Positions 8,858-17,034 of a stretch of DNA of 64,000 nucleotides are shown here, piece after piece; within the stretch, counting starts at the first letter, position 1; every line of letters starts with the position of its first letter. The DNA is taken from contig NZ_CP059404.1 in NCBI RefSeq assembly GCF_014217255.1, forward strand, positions 1,922,001 through 1,986,000. The letters are read 5' to 3'. The stretch is from Corynebacterium incognita (lineage in GTDB: Bacteria > Actinomycetota > Actinomycetes > Mycobacteriales > Mycobacteriaceae). A model generated the notes under the pieces. The model was given only the letters and a program-made list of their open reading frames with translations, searched no databases and had not been told where the DNA came from. Both the position numbers and the translations under genes were made by a program.

Positions 8858-9567
8858 CTTTCTTCGGCCTCGCGTTCTTTACGACGCCCGCGTGCCTCGT
8901 ACTGGCGCAGGATCTGTTCCTCGGCCTCCAGATCGCGGTCTGGGTCGTCGCCGGTCTTGCGCATGCGCAGGTAGCGACGGACCAGGTAGACCAAGATGGC
9001 CACCAAGATGAGAGCGATGATCGCGTAGACCACCGTGGAGTAGCTATCGATGACGTCGGCGACCTTGGTGTAGGCGTCGCCCAGCCAATACCCCAGCGCG
9101 ATGAGCACCGCGTTCCAGATGAAGGAACCCACGGTGGTCCAGGCGATGAACTTGGGCAACGGCATGCGGTCAATGCCCGCTGGGATGGAAATCAGCGAAC
9201 GGATGCCGGGGATGAAGCGGCCGAAGAAGACCGAAGCGCTGCCGTACTTATCAAAGGCAACGAGGGACTTGGTGACGTCGTCGCCCTCCACCAGCCACAT
9301 CCGCTCAGCAATGTTGTAGAGGCGGCGGGCGCCAATCGCCGCGCCGATCCAGTACAGGATGAGCGCGCCGACGACAGCGCCGATGGTTGACCAGATCAGC
9401 GCGGCGATGAAGTTCATCTCACCGCTGGCCACAGTGAAACCGGCGAGCGGGAGCACCACCTCGGAGGGAATTGGCGGGAACAGGTTCTCTAGAAGGATGG
9501 CCACGCCCACGCCTGGAGCGCCGAGCACGCTCATCAAGTTCACTACCCAGTCAATGATGTGTTGCAT
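8854..9567 (-). CDS. DedA/SNARE-associated family membrane protein
   Basis: A 237-aa polytopic inner-membrane protein of the DedA (VTT) superfamily, some members of which are lipid carrier flippases. Visible features are ENLFPPIPSEVVLPLAG near residue 27, the family core FFGRFIPGIRSLISIPAG, and several hydrophobic spans, with a charged C-terminal tail rich in R, E and K. It overlaps the 3' end of nei2 by 4 bp on the opposite strand. TAAAAT lies 8 nt upstream of the ATG, suggesting a leaderless transcript. The substrate is unknown. Confidence 0.88.
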   Translation of the reverse strand: MQHIIDWVVNLMSVLGAPGVGVAILLENLFPPIPSEVVLPLAGFTVASGEMNFIAALIWSTIGAVVGALILYWIGAAIGARRLYNIAERMWLVEGDDVTKSLVAFDKYGSASVFFGRFIPGIRSLISIPAGIDRMPLPKFIAWTTVGSFIWNAVLIALGYWLGDAYTKVADVIDSYSTVVYAIIALILVAILVYLVRRYLRMRKTGDDPDRDLEAEEQILRQYEARGRRKEREAEES

Positions 9568-9581
9568 AGTCGCCCATTTTA
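9568..9581 (-). promoter_or_regulatory. Probable -10 of dedA
   Basis: TAAAAT at 9581-9576 on the minus strand is 8 nt from the dedA start codon. It is close to the consensus TATAAT. Confidence 0.45.
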
Positions 9582-9602
9582 CGCATGGGTTATGGGTGAA
9601 CC

Positions 9603-10820
9603 CTAGCTATGAAACGGCAGCTGGTCCTCAACATAGACCTGGCGCGTGGCAAAGAACCCGGCCACGAGCATGACCACACCCATCGAGGACAGTACGCACA
9701 GCGCGAGCGTGAAAGTGCCGGTGGCCTGGAATAACACACCGGTCAGCAAGGGGCCGATTGAGGCGATCGTGTAGCCCACGCCTTGGCCAAACGATGTGAG
9801 AGCGGTAGCACCTTCTAGAGTTTTTGCGCGAATGTTCACGAGGACCATCGCCATGGAAAACACGATGGTGCCGCCCGCCGACAGCACGCACCACAGCCAC
9901 GGCAGCGCCAGGGGAGCGAACGCGAGGCCGAGGTGGCCGATGATGAATGCCAGTCCGGATGCCGCGACCGCCGGGAAGACGTTGGCCAACCTACCCGCCA
10001 GCCAGGGGCCCAGGAGCGTGACTGGGATGCCCAGCGCCGTCCACAACGCAAGCATCTGCGCCGCGGTGTCGGGAGCCGCCCCGGCCTCCATGAAAATCTG
10101 CGGCAGGAAGGTCATCATCGTATAAGCCACCATGGAGTTGCACCCGAACATGAACGCCATGCCCAGGCCCACGGGCGTCTTCCACACCGGCATGCGGAAG
10201 TTGAGCTCCGGGGCCGTGACGTTGGGGTTGGGCCCGCGACGGATGAGCAACGGCACCCACGCGATCGTCGCGGCCAGGGACACCACGGCCCACAGCCCCA
10301 GGGAGATTTGCCAGCCGGGGGCGCCGGCGGCGTCGGCACGCAGCATGAGCGGCACCGCGATGACGGGGGCGATGGCGAGCACCACCTGGCCGGTCATCAT
10401 GTACGTCAGCGACATGCCGGGAACGTGGTTGGGGAAGTACTCGCGGACCACCAGCGGCATGGTGGAATTGAGGATGCCCACGGCAAAGAGCGCGACGATA
10501 CTGCCCACCAACAGCACGGCCGGGGAGGGATAGGCCACGCGCAACAGCTGCCCCAGAGTGGTCAGCCCCATGGAGACCAACATCATCTCCGAGAGCGTCA
10601 TCTTCTCCTTCATCCGCGGCAACGCAAATGCGGAAAGCGCGAACATGGCGGTGGGGATGGTGCCGAGGATGCCTACCAGTGAGCCACTCAGGCCAATTTT
10701 CTCTTGGATGGTGGGGATGAGCGGGGCCAGCGCCGTGATGGCGGTACGCAGGTTCGCCGCGGAGAGCACGATGGCCAGCGCCGCGGTAAGGCGTGGGTAT
10801 CTAATGTGTTTGGTGGACAT
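9603..10820 (-). CDS. MFS transporter, CynX/NimT (cyanate/nitroimidazole) type
   Basis: A 405-aa major-facilitator protein with about 12 hydrophobic spans. The N-terminus LSAANLRTAITALAPLIPTI is the hallmark of the CynX/NimT group, whose members carry cyanate, 2-nitroimidazole or unidentified anions. An in-frame ATG lies 9 codons upstream (10847); neither has a good Shine-Dalgarno, and I prefer 10820 (MSTKHIRYPRL) by family length. A second member of the family sits at 49285-50616. No adjacent cyanase gene is present, so the substrate is open. Confidence 0.78.
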   Translation of the reverse strand: MSTKHIRYPRLTAALAIVLSAANLRTAITALAPLIPTIQEKIGLSGSLVGILGTIPTAMFALSAFALPRMKEKMTLSEMMLVSMGLTTLGQLLRVAYPSPAVLLVGSIVALFAVGILNSTMPLVVREYFPNHVPGMSLTYMMTGQVVLAIAPVIAVPLMLRADAAGAPGWQISLGLWAVVSLAATIAWVPLLIRRGPNPNVTAPELNFRMPVWKTPVGLGMAFMFGCNSMVAYTMMTFLPQIFMEAGAAPDTAAQMLALWTALGIPVTLLGPWLAGRLANVFPAVAASGLAFIIGHLGLAFAPLALPWLWCVLSAGGTIVFSMAMVLVNIRAKTLEGATALTSFGQGVGYTIASIGPLLTGVLFQATGTFTLALCVLSSMGVVMLVAGFFATRQVYVEDQLPFHS

Positions 10821-10901
10821 AGCGGATACATACCGTACGCCCTTCATCGCGGGCGCGCGCAGTGAGCCTGCCGACGCTCCGTCTCACGTCCGGCTTGTGA
10901 C

Positions 10902-10914
10902 TAGGCTGGGGCAC
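10902..10914 (+). promoter_or_regulatory. Probable -10 of a leaderless yccF transcript
   Basis: TAGGCT at 10902-10907 is 7 nt before the ATG of the YccF gene; there is no Shine-Dalgarno. Confidence 0.4.
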
Positions 10915-11328
10915 ATGAAGACACTGCTCAATATCATTTGGTTCATCTGCGGCGGATTCTTTTTGGCCGCAGGCTACTTCCTGTTCGGCATTATCGCGTG
11001 CCTGTTCATTGTCACCATCCCGGCGGGTGTGGCGAGCTTCCGCATGGCCAATTTCGCTCTGTGGCCGTTTGGCCGCTCCGTGGTGCAACCGGTGCGCGGC
11101 ACCGGCGGCATGAGCGCGGTGAGCAACGTCATCTGGTTCCTCGTTGCGGGTTTGTGGCTGGCGATCGGCCACGTGACCACCGCGGCCGCGCAGGCGGTGA
11201 CCATTATCGGCCTGCCGCTGGCGTGGGCGAACATCAAGATGATCCCGGTGACCTGCTTCCCGTTTGGCAAGCAGGTCGTGGACTCGGATCACATTCCGTT
11301 TGGTTACGAGCCGATGGTTCAGCTCTAG
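10915..11328 (+). CDS. YccF domain membrane protein
   Basis: A 137-aa inner-membrane protein made of two similar halves, each with NxxWF near its start, then hydrophobic spans and a PFG motif (LWPFGR and CFPFGK). This is the YccF repeat. Four transmembrane segments are expected. The function of the family is not established. It is divergent from the MFS gene and converges with pgi, with a hairpin over the junction. Confidence 0.85.
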   Translation: MKTLLNIIWFICGGFFLAAGYFLFGIIACLFIVTIPAGVASFRMANFALWPFGRSVVQPVRGTGGMSAVSNVIWFLVAGLWLAIGHVTTAAAQAVTIIGLPLAWANIKMIPVTCFPFGKQVVDSDHIPFGYEPMVQL

Positions 11329-11356
11329 CGTTCGTGACGCGCTAGCGTCGCGAACG
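11329..11356. terminator. Hairpin over the yccF/pgi convergent junction
   Basis: CGTTCGTGACGC and GCGTCGCGAACG pair over 12 positions with one G-U, around a GCTA loop. The structure includes the pgi stop codon. There is no T run, so it may slow or end transcription from both sides rather than act as a classical terminator. Confidence 0.4.
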
Positions 11357-12976
11357 GTAGTAGGTGAGCAACGCGTCGGTGGAGGCGTCGCCGGTGTCAG
11401 GGGCGACCTCGCCGGCGACGGCGGGGGCGAGGTCGTTGGCCTGCTTCTTGCCCAGCTCCACGCCCCACTGATCGAAGGCGTTGATGTCCCAGATGACGGA
11501 CTGGGTGAACACGATGTGCTCGTAGAGCGCGATGAGCGCGCCGAGCACGGACGGGGTTAACTCCTCCGCGAGGATGGTGGTGGTGGGGCGGTTGCCCGGC
11601 ATGACCTTGTGCGGGACGATGTCCGCGTCCACGCCCTCGGCCGCGATCTCTTCCTCGGTCTTGCCAAACGCCAGCACCTTGGTCTGTGCGAAGAAGTTGC
11701 CCATGAGCAGGTCATGCATGGAACCGGTGCCGTCGGCCGCCGGGAGGTCCTCCTTCGGGCGGACGAAGCCGATGAAGTCCGCAGGAACCAGGCGGGTGCC
11801 CTGGTGGATGAGCTGGAAGAAGGCGTGCTGGCCGTTGGTGCCCGGCTCGCCCCAGTAGATTTCACCGGTGTCCGTGGTCACCGCGGTGCCGTCGCGGCGC
11901 ACGGACTTGCCCAAGGACTCCATGGTCAGCTGCTGCAGGTAGGCGGGGAAGCGCGCCAGGTCCTGGGAGTAGGGGAGCACCGCGTGGGACTGGGCGCCGT
12001 GGAAGTTGGTATACCAGATCCCCAGCAGAGCCATGAGTACGGGAACGTTTTCCTTGGTCGGGGCCGTGGCAAAGTGGCGGTCCATCGCGTGGAATCCCTC
12101 AAGGAAGCGCATGAAGTCCAACGGCCCAATGGTGCACATGAGGGACAGGCCGATGGCGGAGGATACGGAGTAGCGGCCGCCTACCCAGTCCCAGAAACCG
12201 AACATGTTCTTGGTGTCGATGCCGAACTCGGCGACCTTTTCCGCGTTGGTGGATACCGCCACGAAGTGCTTGGCGATGGCGGACTCGTCGCCGTCGAACT
12301 GCTCCAGCAGCCAGCGGCGCGCGGCGTTCGCGTTGGCCAGGGTCTCCTGGGTGGTGAAGGTCTTAGACGCCACGATGAACAGCGTGGAACCCGGGTCCAC
12401 GCGCTCCAGGGTGGCGGCCATGTCCGCCGGGTCCACGTTGGAGACGAACTCGGCGGAGATACCCGCGACCTCGTAGGAGCGCAGCGCCTGCGCTGCCATG
12501 GCGGGGCCCAGGTCGGAGCCACCGATGCCAATGTTGACCACCTTCTTGATGGTGTGTCCGGTGTGTCCCAGCCAGTTGCCGGCGCGCAGGTCCGTGGCAA
12601 AATCGCGCATGCGGCCCAAGACCTCGTGGACGTCGGCGGCGACGTCTTGGCCGTCGACGGTCAGGTCTTCCTCCACTGGCAGGCGCAGCGCGGTATGCAG
12701 CACCGCGCGGTCCTCGGTGTTGTTGATGTGCTCGCCGACGAGCATTGCTTCTCGACGCTCGCTCAGCCCCGCGGCGTCGGCAAGCGCGGCCAGGGCGTCC
12801 AGGACCTCGGAATCCACCAAGTTTTTGGACAGATCGACGTGCAACCCCGCGGCGTCGAAGGTCAGCGACTCAGCGCGCTGTGAGTCCTGAGCAAAAAGCT
12901 CGCGCAGCTGCAGATCCTTCTTAGTGGCGAACAGTCCCTTCAGGGCCGCCCATTGCGGCGAAGCGGTGATATCCAT
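11342..12976 (-). CDS. pgi: Glucose-6-phosphate isomerase
   Basis: Interconverts glucose-6-phosphate and fructose-6-phosphate in glycolysis and gluconeogenesis. The 544-aa length is normal. Both PGI signatures are visible: [16 protein letters not shown] and the C-terminal [15 protein letters not shown], as well as [14 protein letters not shown] in the substrate-binding SIS fold. The start MDITASPQW at 12976 has GGAAGGA a few bases upstream. The small chorismate mutase gene lies 123 bp upstream on the same strand. Confidence 0.96.
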   Translation of the reverse strand: MDITASPQWAALKGLFATKKDLQLRELFAQDSQRAESLTFDAAGLHVDLSKNLVDSEVLDALAALADAAGLSERREAMLVGEHINNTEDRAVLHTALRLPVEEDLTVDGQDVAADVHEVLGRMRDFATDLRAGNWLGHTGHTIKKVVNIGIGGSDLGPAMAAQALRSYEVAGISAEFVSNVDPADMAATLERVDPGSTLFIVASKTFTTQETLANANAARRWLLEQFDGDESAIAKHFVAVSTNAEKVAEFGIDTKNMFGFWDWVGGRYSVSSAIGLSLMCTIGPLDFMRFLEGFHAMDRHFATAPTKENVPVLMALLGIWYTNFHGAQSHAVLPYSQDLARFPAYLQQLTMESLGKSVRRDGTAVTTDTGEIYWGEPGTNGQHAFFQLIHQGTRLVPADFIGFVRPKEDLPAADGTGSMHDLLMGNFFAQTKVLAFGKTEEEIAAEGVDADIVPHKVMPGNRPTTTILAEELTPSVLGALIALYEHIVFTQSVIWDINAFDQWGVELGKKQANDLAPAVAGEVAPDTGDASTDALLTYYRSRR

Positions 12977-13099
12977 GGCGAGGGTGCGTCCTTCCTGACT
13001 CCATTGTCGGTGCAGTTAATCTGCCCTCCAAAGTAGCCAAGTTTCCGCCCTGACGTGGGGCGAGCTGGAGGCTCGACGCCATGCGGGGGTAGCGGGCAA

Positions 13100-13408
13100 C
13101 TAGCCCAGGCGGCCGCGGCCCATGCGCAGCAAAATGCCCGCGAGCGCGGGGCCTTCTTCGCCGACTTCATCGCGGAAGCGGTTGATGATGGCCACCTCGC
13201 GGGTATGCACGAGCTTTGTTCCACCGGAACTCATCCGGGTGCGGCCGATGGCTCGGGAGATCTCGCTGCGGCGCTTGACTGCCTCCAGGATGATGTTGTC
13301 CATCCGGTCGATCTCTTCGCGGTAGCGCTGGATCTCCTGATCCGAGAGGGGATCATCGGTGCCGGACGGCATGCGCACGGCGAATGCATCGCTCAAGTCT
13401 TCAGTCAT
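13100..13408 (-). CDS. csm: Small AroQ-type chorismate mutase
   Basis: Converts chorismate to prephenate on the way to phenylalanine and tyrosine. The 102-aa all-helical protein has the AroQ helix-1 pattern YREEIDRMDNIILEAVKRR, the helix-2 REVAIINRFRDE, and a short C-terminus GPALAGILLRMGRGRLG typical of the actinobacterial enzyme that needs DAHP synthase as an activating partner. AAAAGGAGG upstream is 13 nt from this ATG, unusually far; the spacing better suits a 5-codon reading frame (13418-13401) whose stop overlaps the csm start. Confidence 0.85.
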   Translation of the reverse strand: MTEDLSDAFAVRMPSGTDDPLSDQEIQRYREEIDRMDNIILEAVKRRSEISRAIGRTRMSSGGTKLVHTREVAIINRFRDEVGEEGPALAGILLRMGRGRLG

Positions 13409-13418
13409 AAATAGCCAT
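13401..13418 (-). other. Five-codon upstream reading frame (MAIYD) overlapping the csm start
   Basis: A strong AAGGAGG is 3 nt from an ATG at 13418 that reads MAIYD and stops with a TGA inside ATGACTGA, where the first ATG is the csm start. Termination-reinitiation could couple the two. It may equally be chance. Confidence 0.3.
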
Positions 13419-13470
13419 TGTCCTCCTTTTCCGGGTGATGTCCACCTCGCGATGTAAGTTGGAAGGCATC

Positions 13471-16029
13471 ATGGAATCCACAGACAATACTTCTCCCTTT
13501 CAGCCGTCAGCGTCCAACCCTTTCGGGGGACCACGCGAGGGCGCGACGCCGCCTGCAGAGCCTGCGGGGCAATCCGGTGCGCAGCCAGGCGCGCGGCCAG
13601 ACTCGCGGCCTGACGCGCAGGGTGCGGCCGCCGCGGGCTATGAACCGCCGCTGCTGCAGGGGCTGAACCCGCAGCAACGCGAAGCGGTGTTGCACTCAGG
13701 TGCGCCGCTGCTCATCGTGGCGGGCGCGGGTTCGGGCAAGACGGCGGTGCTGACCCGGCGGATTGCTTATCTCATGCAGGGGCGCGGGGTATCGCCGTTT
13801 GAGATTTTGGCCATTACCTTTACTAACAAGGCCGCAGCCGAGATGAAGGAACGCGTTGGGCAGCTCGTCGGTCCGGTGGCGGAGCGCATGTGGGTGTCCA
13901 CGTTTCACTCCACGTGTGTGCGCATCCTCCGCCAGCAGGCGCAGCTGGTGCCCGGTCTGAACACTAATTTCAGTATTTATGACGGCGATGATTCACGGCG
14001 TCTTTTGTCCATGATCGCCAAGGAGAAGGGGCTGGACCTCAAGCAGTACCCCGCCCGCGCGCTGGCCAACCACATCTCTCACCACAAGAATGAGCTCGTC
14101 GGGCCGGAGCGCGCGCTGGAACTGGCGCAGTACACCCGCGCACCCTTCGAACTCACTGCTGCGGACGTCTATATGGAGTACCAGCGCCGCCTGCGAGCGG
14201 CCAACGCTGTGGACTTCGACGATCTCATCGGCGAGGTCGTAGGTATCTTCACCAACTATCCGCAAGTGCGAGACTTTTACCGGCGCCGTTTCAAGCACGT
14301 CTTGATTGACGAGTATCAGGACACCAACCACGCCCAGTACCGACTCGTTGCCGAGCTGGTTGGCCAGGAAGAAGGCGGCCCGGAGCTGTGCGTGGTGGGT
14401 GATTCCGATCAGTCCATCTACGCGTTCCGCGGCGCGACGATCCGCAATATCGAGGAATTCGAGCGCGACTACCCGCAGGCGCGCACCATTTTGTTGGAGC
14501 AGAACTACCGCTCCACCCAGACCATCCTGAACGCCGCCAACGCAGTGATCGCGCAGAACGAGGGGCGGCGCGAGAAGAACCTGTGGACTGCGCACGGCAG
14601 TGGCGAGAAGATCGTGGGCTACGTCGCGGACAACGAACATGACGAGGCTCGGTTTATTGCCACAGAAATCGACGAGCTCGCGGACCGGGGGAGGGACTAC
14701 TCCGACATCGCGGTGATGTACCGCACCAACAACGCCTCCCGCGCGCTCGAAGACGCGTTTATTCGCTCCGGCATTCCCTACAAGGTCGTCGGCGGCACGC
14801 GCTTTTACGAGCGCCGGGAAATCCGGGACCTCGTGGCCTACTTGCGGGTGCTGGATAACCCGGACGACAGCGTGAGCCTGCGGCGCATCGTCAATGTGCC
14901 CAAGCGAGCGATCGGGGAGAAAGCCCAAGGCCAGGTGGCTTTGCACGCGGCGAACCGGAACATTAGCTTTGGTGCCGCGTTGCGGGACGCCGCGAATGGC
15001 GAGGTGGACATGCTGGCCACCCGCGCCAAGAATGCCATCGCGAACTTCGTGGACATGATGGAGGGCATCACGGAGCAGCTGCCGTCCATGGTCAACCCCG
15101 TGACCAACCAGCCGGACCTGGGCCAGCTCATCACGACGATCCTGGATGTCACCGGTTACCGTAGCGAGCTCGAGGCCTCCAATGATCCGCAAGACGGCGC
15201 CCGCCTGGATAACCTCAACGAGTTGGTGTCCGTGGCCAACGAGTTCTCCTCCGAAGCCGCGAACCGCGTGGCCTACGAGGAGATGAACGGCGAGGATTTC
15301 GTGCCCGAAGAAGGGGAGGCCGCGCCGGGCAGCTTGCAGGCCTTCCTGGAAAAAGTCTCATTGGTGGCGGACACCGATCAGATCCCGGAGCACGAGTCCG
15401 GGGTGGTCACCTTAATGACGTTGCACACGGCCAAGGGGCTGGAGTTCCCGGTCGTGTTCCTGACCGGTTGGGAGGACGGGCAGTTCCCGCACATGCGCTC
15501 GCTGGGTGATCCCAGGGAGCTCGCGGAGGAACGCCGCCTGGCGTACGTCGGTATTACCCGTGCCCGCGAGGAGCTATATCTTATCCGCGCGATGCTGCGT
15601 TCTAGCTGGGGTAACCCGACTACCAATCCCGCCAGTCGCTTCCTCGGGGAGATTCCTGCGGATCTCTTCGACTGGCGGCGAGAGGAGCCGAGCAACTCCG
15701 ATCCGTGGGGCGTGGGCTCCACGTCAAGCGCTAGCTGGGGCGCACCTCGGCAGCCGGGTTCGGGCCGCGGAAGCAGTTGGGGCAACTCCTGGGGCGCTGC
15801 GTCTTCCCCTTCGCAACGCCCTCAGAAGAAGGCCCCCGCTACGTCCATGCCTAAGAACAGTGACCTGCACTTGGTGGCCGGTGACCGCGTCAATCACGCG
15901 AAGTATGGCCTGGGCACCGTGAAGGAGGTCTCCGGCACGGGTGCCCGCGCTACTGCCATGATTGACTTCGGCTCGGCCGGAACTATCCGCCTCATGCTCA
16001 TCGGCGGGGTGCCGATGGAGAAGCTCTAG
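13471..16029 (+). CDS. pcrA: UvrD/PcrA-type ATP-dependent DNA helicase
   Basis: A superfamily 1A 3'-5' helicase for repair and replication-fork maintenance, 852 aa. The motifs are all present: LNPQQREAV (Q motif), GAGSGKTAVLTRRIAYL (I), FTNKAAAEMKER (Ia), DEYQDTNHAQY (II), GDSDQSIYAFRGA (III), QNYRSTQTIL (IV), TLHTAKGLEFPVVF (V) and YVGITRARE (VI). The N-terminus is a proline/alanine-rich 60-residue leader. A Ser/Gly/Trp-rich linker with repeated SxSWG precedes a C-terminal Tudor-like module (GDRVNHAKYGLGTV), the RNA polymerase-binding domain in PcrA. The start at 13471 follows GGAAGG; the frame also opens at 13435. Confidence 0.95.
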   Translation: MESTDNTSPFQPSASNPFGGPREGATPPAEPAGQSGAQPGARPDSRPDAQGAAAAGYEPPLLQGLNPQQREAVLHSGAPLLIVAGAGSGKTAVLTRRIAYLMQGRGVSPFEILAITFTNKAAAEMKERVGQLVGPVAERMWVSTFHSTCVRILRQQAQLVPGLNTNFSIYDGDDSRRLLSMIAKEKGLDLKQYPARALANHISHHKNELVGPERALELAQYTRAPFELTAADVYMEYQRRLRAANAVDFDDLIGEVVGIFTNYPQVRDFYRRRFKHVLIDEYQDTNHAQYRLVAELVGQEEGGPELCVVGDSDQSIYAFRGATIRNIEEFERDYPQARTILLEQNYRSTQTILNAANAVIAQNEGRREKNLWTAHGSGEKIVGYVADNEHDEARFIATEIDELADRGRDYSDIAVMYRTNNASRALEDAFIRSGIPYKVVGGTRFYERREIRDLVAYLRVLDNPDDSVSLRRIVNVPKRAIGEKAQGQVALHAANRNISFGAALRDAANGEVDMLATRAKNAIANFVDMMEGITEQLPSMVNPVTNQPDLGQLITTILDVTGYRSELEASNDPQDGARLDNLNELVSVANEFSSEAANRVAYEEMNGEDFVPEEGEAAPGSLQAFLEKVSLVADTDQIPEHESGVVTLMTLHTAKGLEFPVVFLTGWEDGQFPHMRSLGDPRELAEERRLAYVGITRAREELYLIRAMLRSSWGNPTTNPASRFLGEIPADLFDWRREEPSNSDPWGVGSTSSASWGAPRQPGSGRGSSWGNSWGAASSPSQRPQKKAPATSMPKNSDLHLVAGDRVNHAKYGLGTVKEVSGTGARATAMIDFGSAGTIRLMLIGGVPMEKL

Positions 16030-16051
16030 CCCAGCTTGAGCCGAGCGGCCG

Positions 16052-16786
16052 CTAGCGGACGGTGATACCGGCCTGCTGGAACCACGTCACCGGGTCGGAC
16101 GCGGACGCACCGTTCGGCCAGATTTCGAAGTGCAGGTGCGGGCCGGTGGACTGGCCCTCGTTGCCGATGGCGGCAATCTGCTGGCCGGCGGTCACGCGCT
16201 CGCCCACGCCTACGGCCAAGGTGTTCGCGCTCATGTGGCCGTAGACGGAGATTTCGCCGTTGTCGTGCTGGATGCGGATCCAGTTGCCGTAGCCGCGGGC
16301 AGGGCCGGAGTCGATGACCGTTCCGTCCATGACGGCGTAGATCGGGGTGCCGATTGGGTTGGCGATGTCAATGCCGTTGTGCACCGCGCCCCAGCGCTGG
16401 CCGTAGCCGGAGGTGAAGGTGCCCGAGGTGGGGAACACTACCGTGCGGCCGTCGGCGTGCTGGCCGCGCTCCGCGGTCATCGTTCCGGAGGTGTCCGGGG
16501 CGAAGGCTTCCGCGAGTGCTGGGATGGACTGCGGGTCCAAGACGATGTTGATGGAGCCGTCGGTGGACTCGATTTTCGGGATGACGTCGGCGTTCATGAC
16601 GGAGTCAGCGGACTCGGCCAGGCCGCGCAGCGCTGCGAACAGCTGCTGGTTGTCTACCCCGGACACCTGCGGCTTGCTAGAGCCGGTGGAGAAGTCAAGG
16701 GTCGCGGCTGGGGTGGCAGCGCTGGCGACTGGGGCACCCAGGCCGAGTGCGAGCGCAATGGCTGCCGCCGTGGCAGTTCGCTTCAT
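16052..16786 (-). CDS. Secreted M23 family (LytM-like) peptidoglycan endopeptidase
   Basis: A 244-aa exported zinc endopeptidase. Signal peptide MKRTATAAAIALALGLGAPV ends near ASA-ATP. The C-terminal M23 domain has the metal ligands in HNGIDIANP, a central YGNWIRIQH, SVYGHMS and the final GPHLHFEI. The middle region is of unknown fold. The start at 16786 has AAAGGA upstream; the open frame runs further to 16930 but lacks a signal peptide there. It is the paralogue of the M23 gene at 21167-21940, with an ABC/PadR operon between. All zinc ligands are present, so it should be active rather than a LytM regulator. Confidence 0.88.
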   Translation of the reverse strand: MKRTATAAAIALALGLGAPVASAATPAATLDFSTGSSKPQVSGVDNQQLFAALRGLAESADSVMNADVIPKIESTDGSINIVLDPQSIPALAEAFAPDTSGTMTAERGQHADGRTVVFPTSGTFTSGYGQRWGAVHNGIDIANPIGTPIYAVMDGTVIDSGPARGYGNWIRIQHDNGEISVYGHMSANTLAVGVGERVTAGQQIAAIGNEGQSTGPHLHFEIWPNGASASDPVTWFQQAGITVR

Positions 16787-16945
16787 GGACAATCCTTTAC
16801 GTGGTTGACACGCCGCACACCTTGAGGCCAAAGCGGCGGAAGTGTTGTATGTGGCGCAAGTGATTAAAGGTAACGAGATAAAGCTAACCTGTAGAGACGT
16901 TCCCGGCAACACCTTGGCCCACGTGCTCAATTAGGTTATTTTCGA

Positions 16946-17020
16946 ACCCTGCTCGAACAGCGCAGGGTGTTACATATGTGCCTAAAGTGGCACTTGAGAC
17001 TATTGTTAACCCTGGGTTAA
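16946..17020. promoter_or_regulatory. Hairpin and 15-bp palindrome between M23 gene and permease
   Basis: Two structures lie in the 248-bp gap: ACCCTGC/GCAGGGT (16946-16968, 9-nt loop) and the perfect palindrome TTAACCCTGGGTTAA (17006-17020). The latter lies 15 bp after the permease stop. Roles as terminator or operator are open. Confidence 0.35.
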
Positions 17021-17034
17021 TCTTTCGGGGGTGG

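Noticed and set aside
16874..16892. DtxR-like iron box upstream of the first M23 gene
   Set aside because: Only about 12 of 19 consensus positions match, all strong ones in one half; not convincing.
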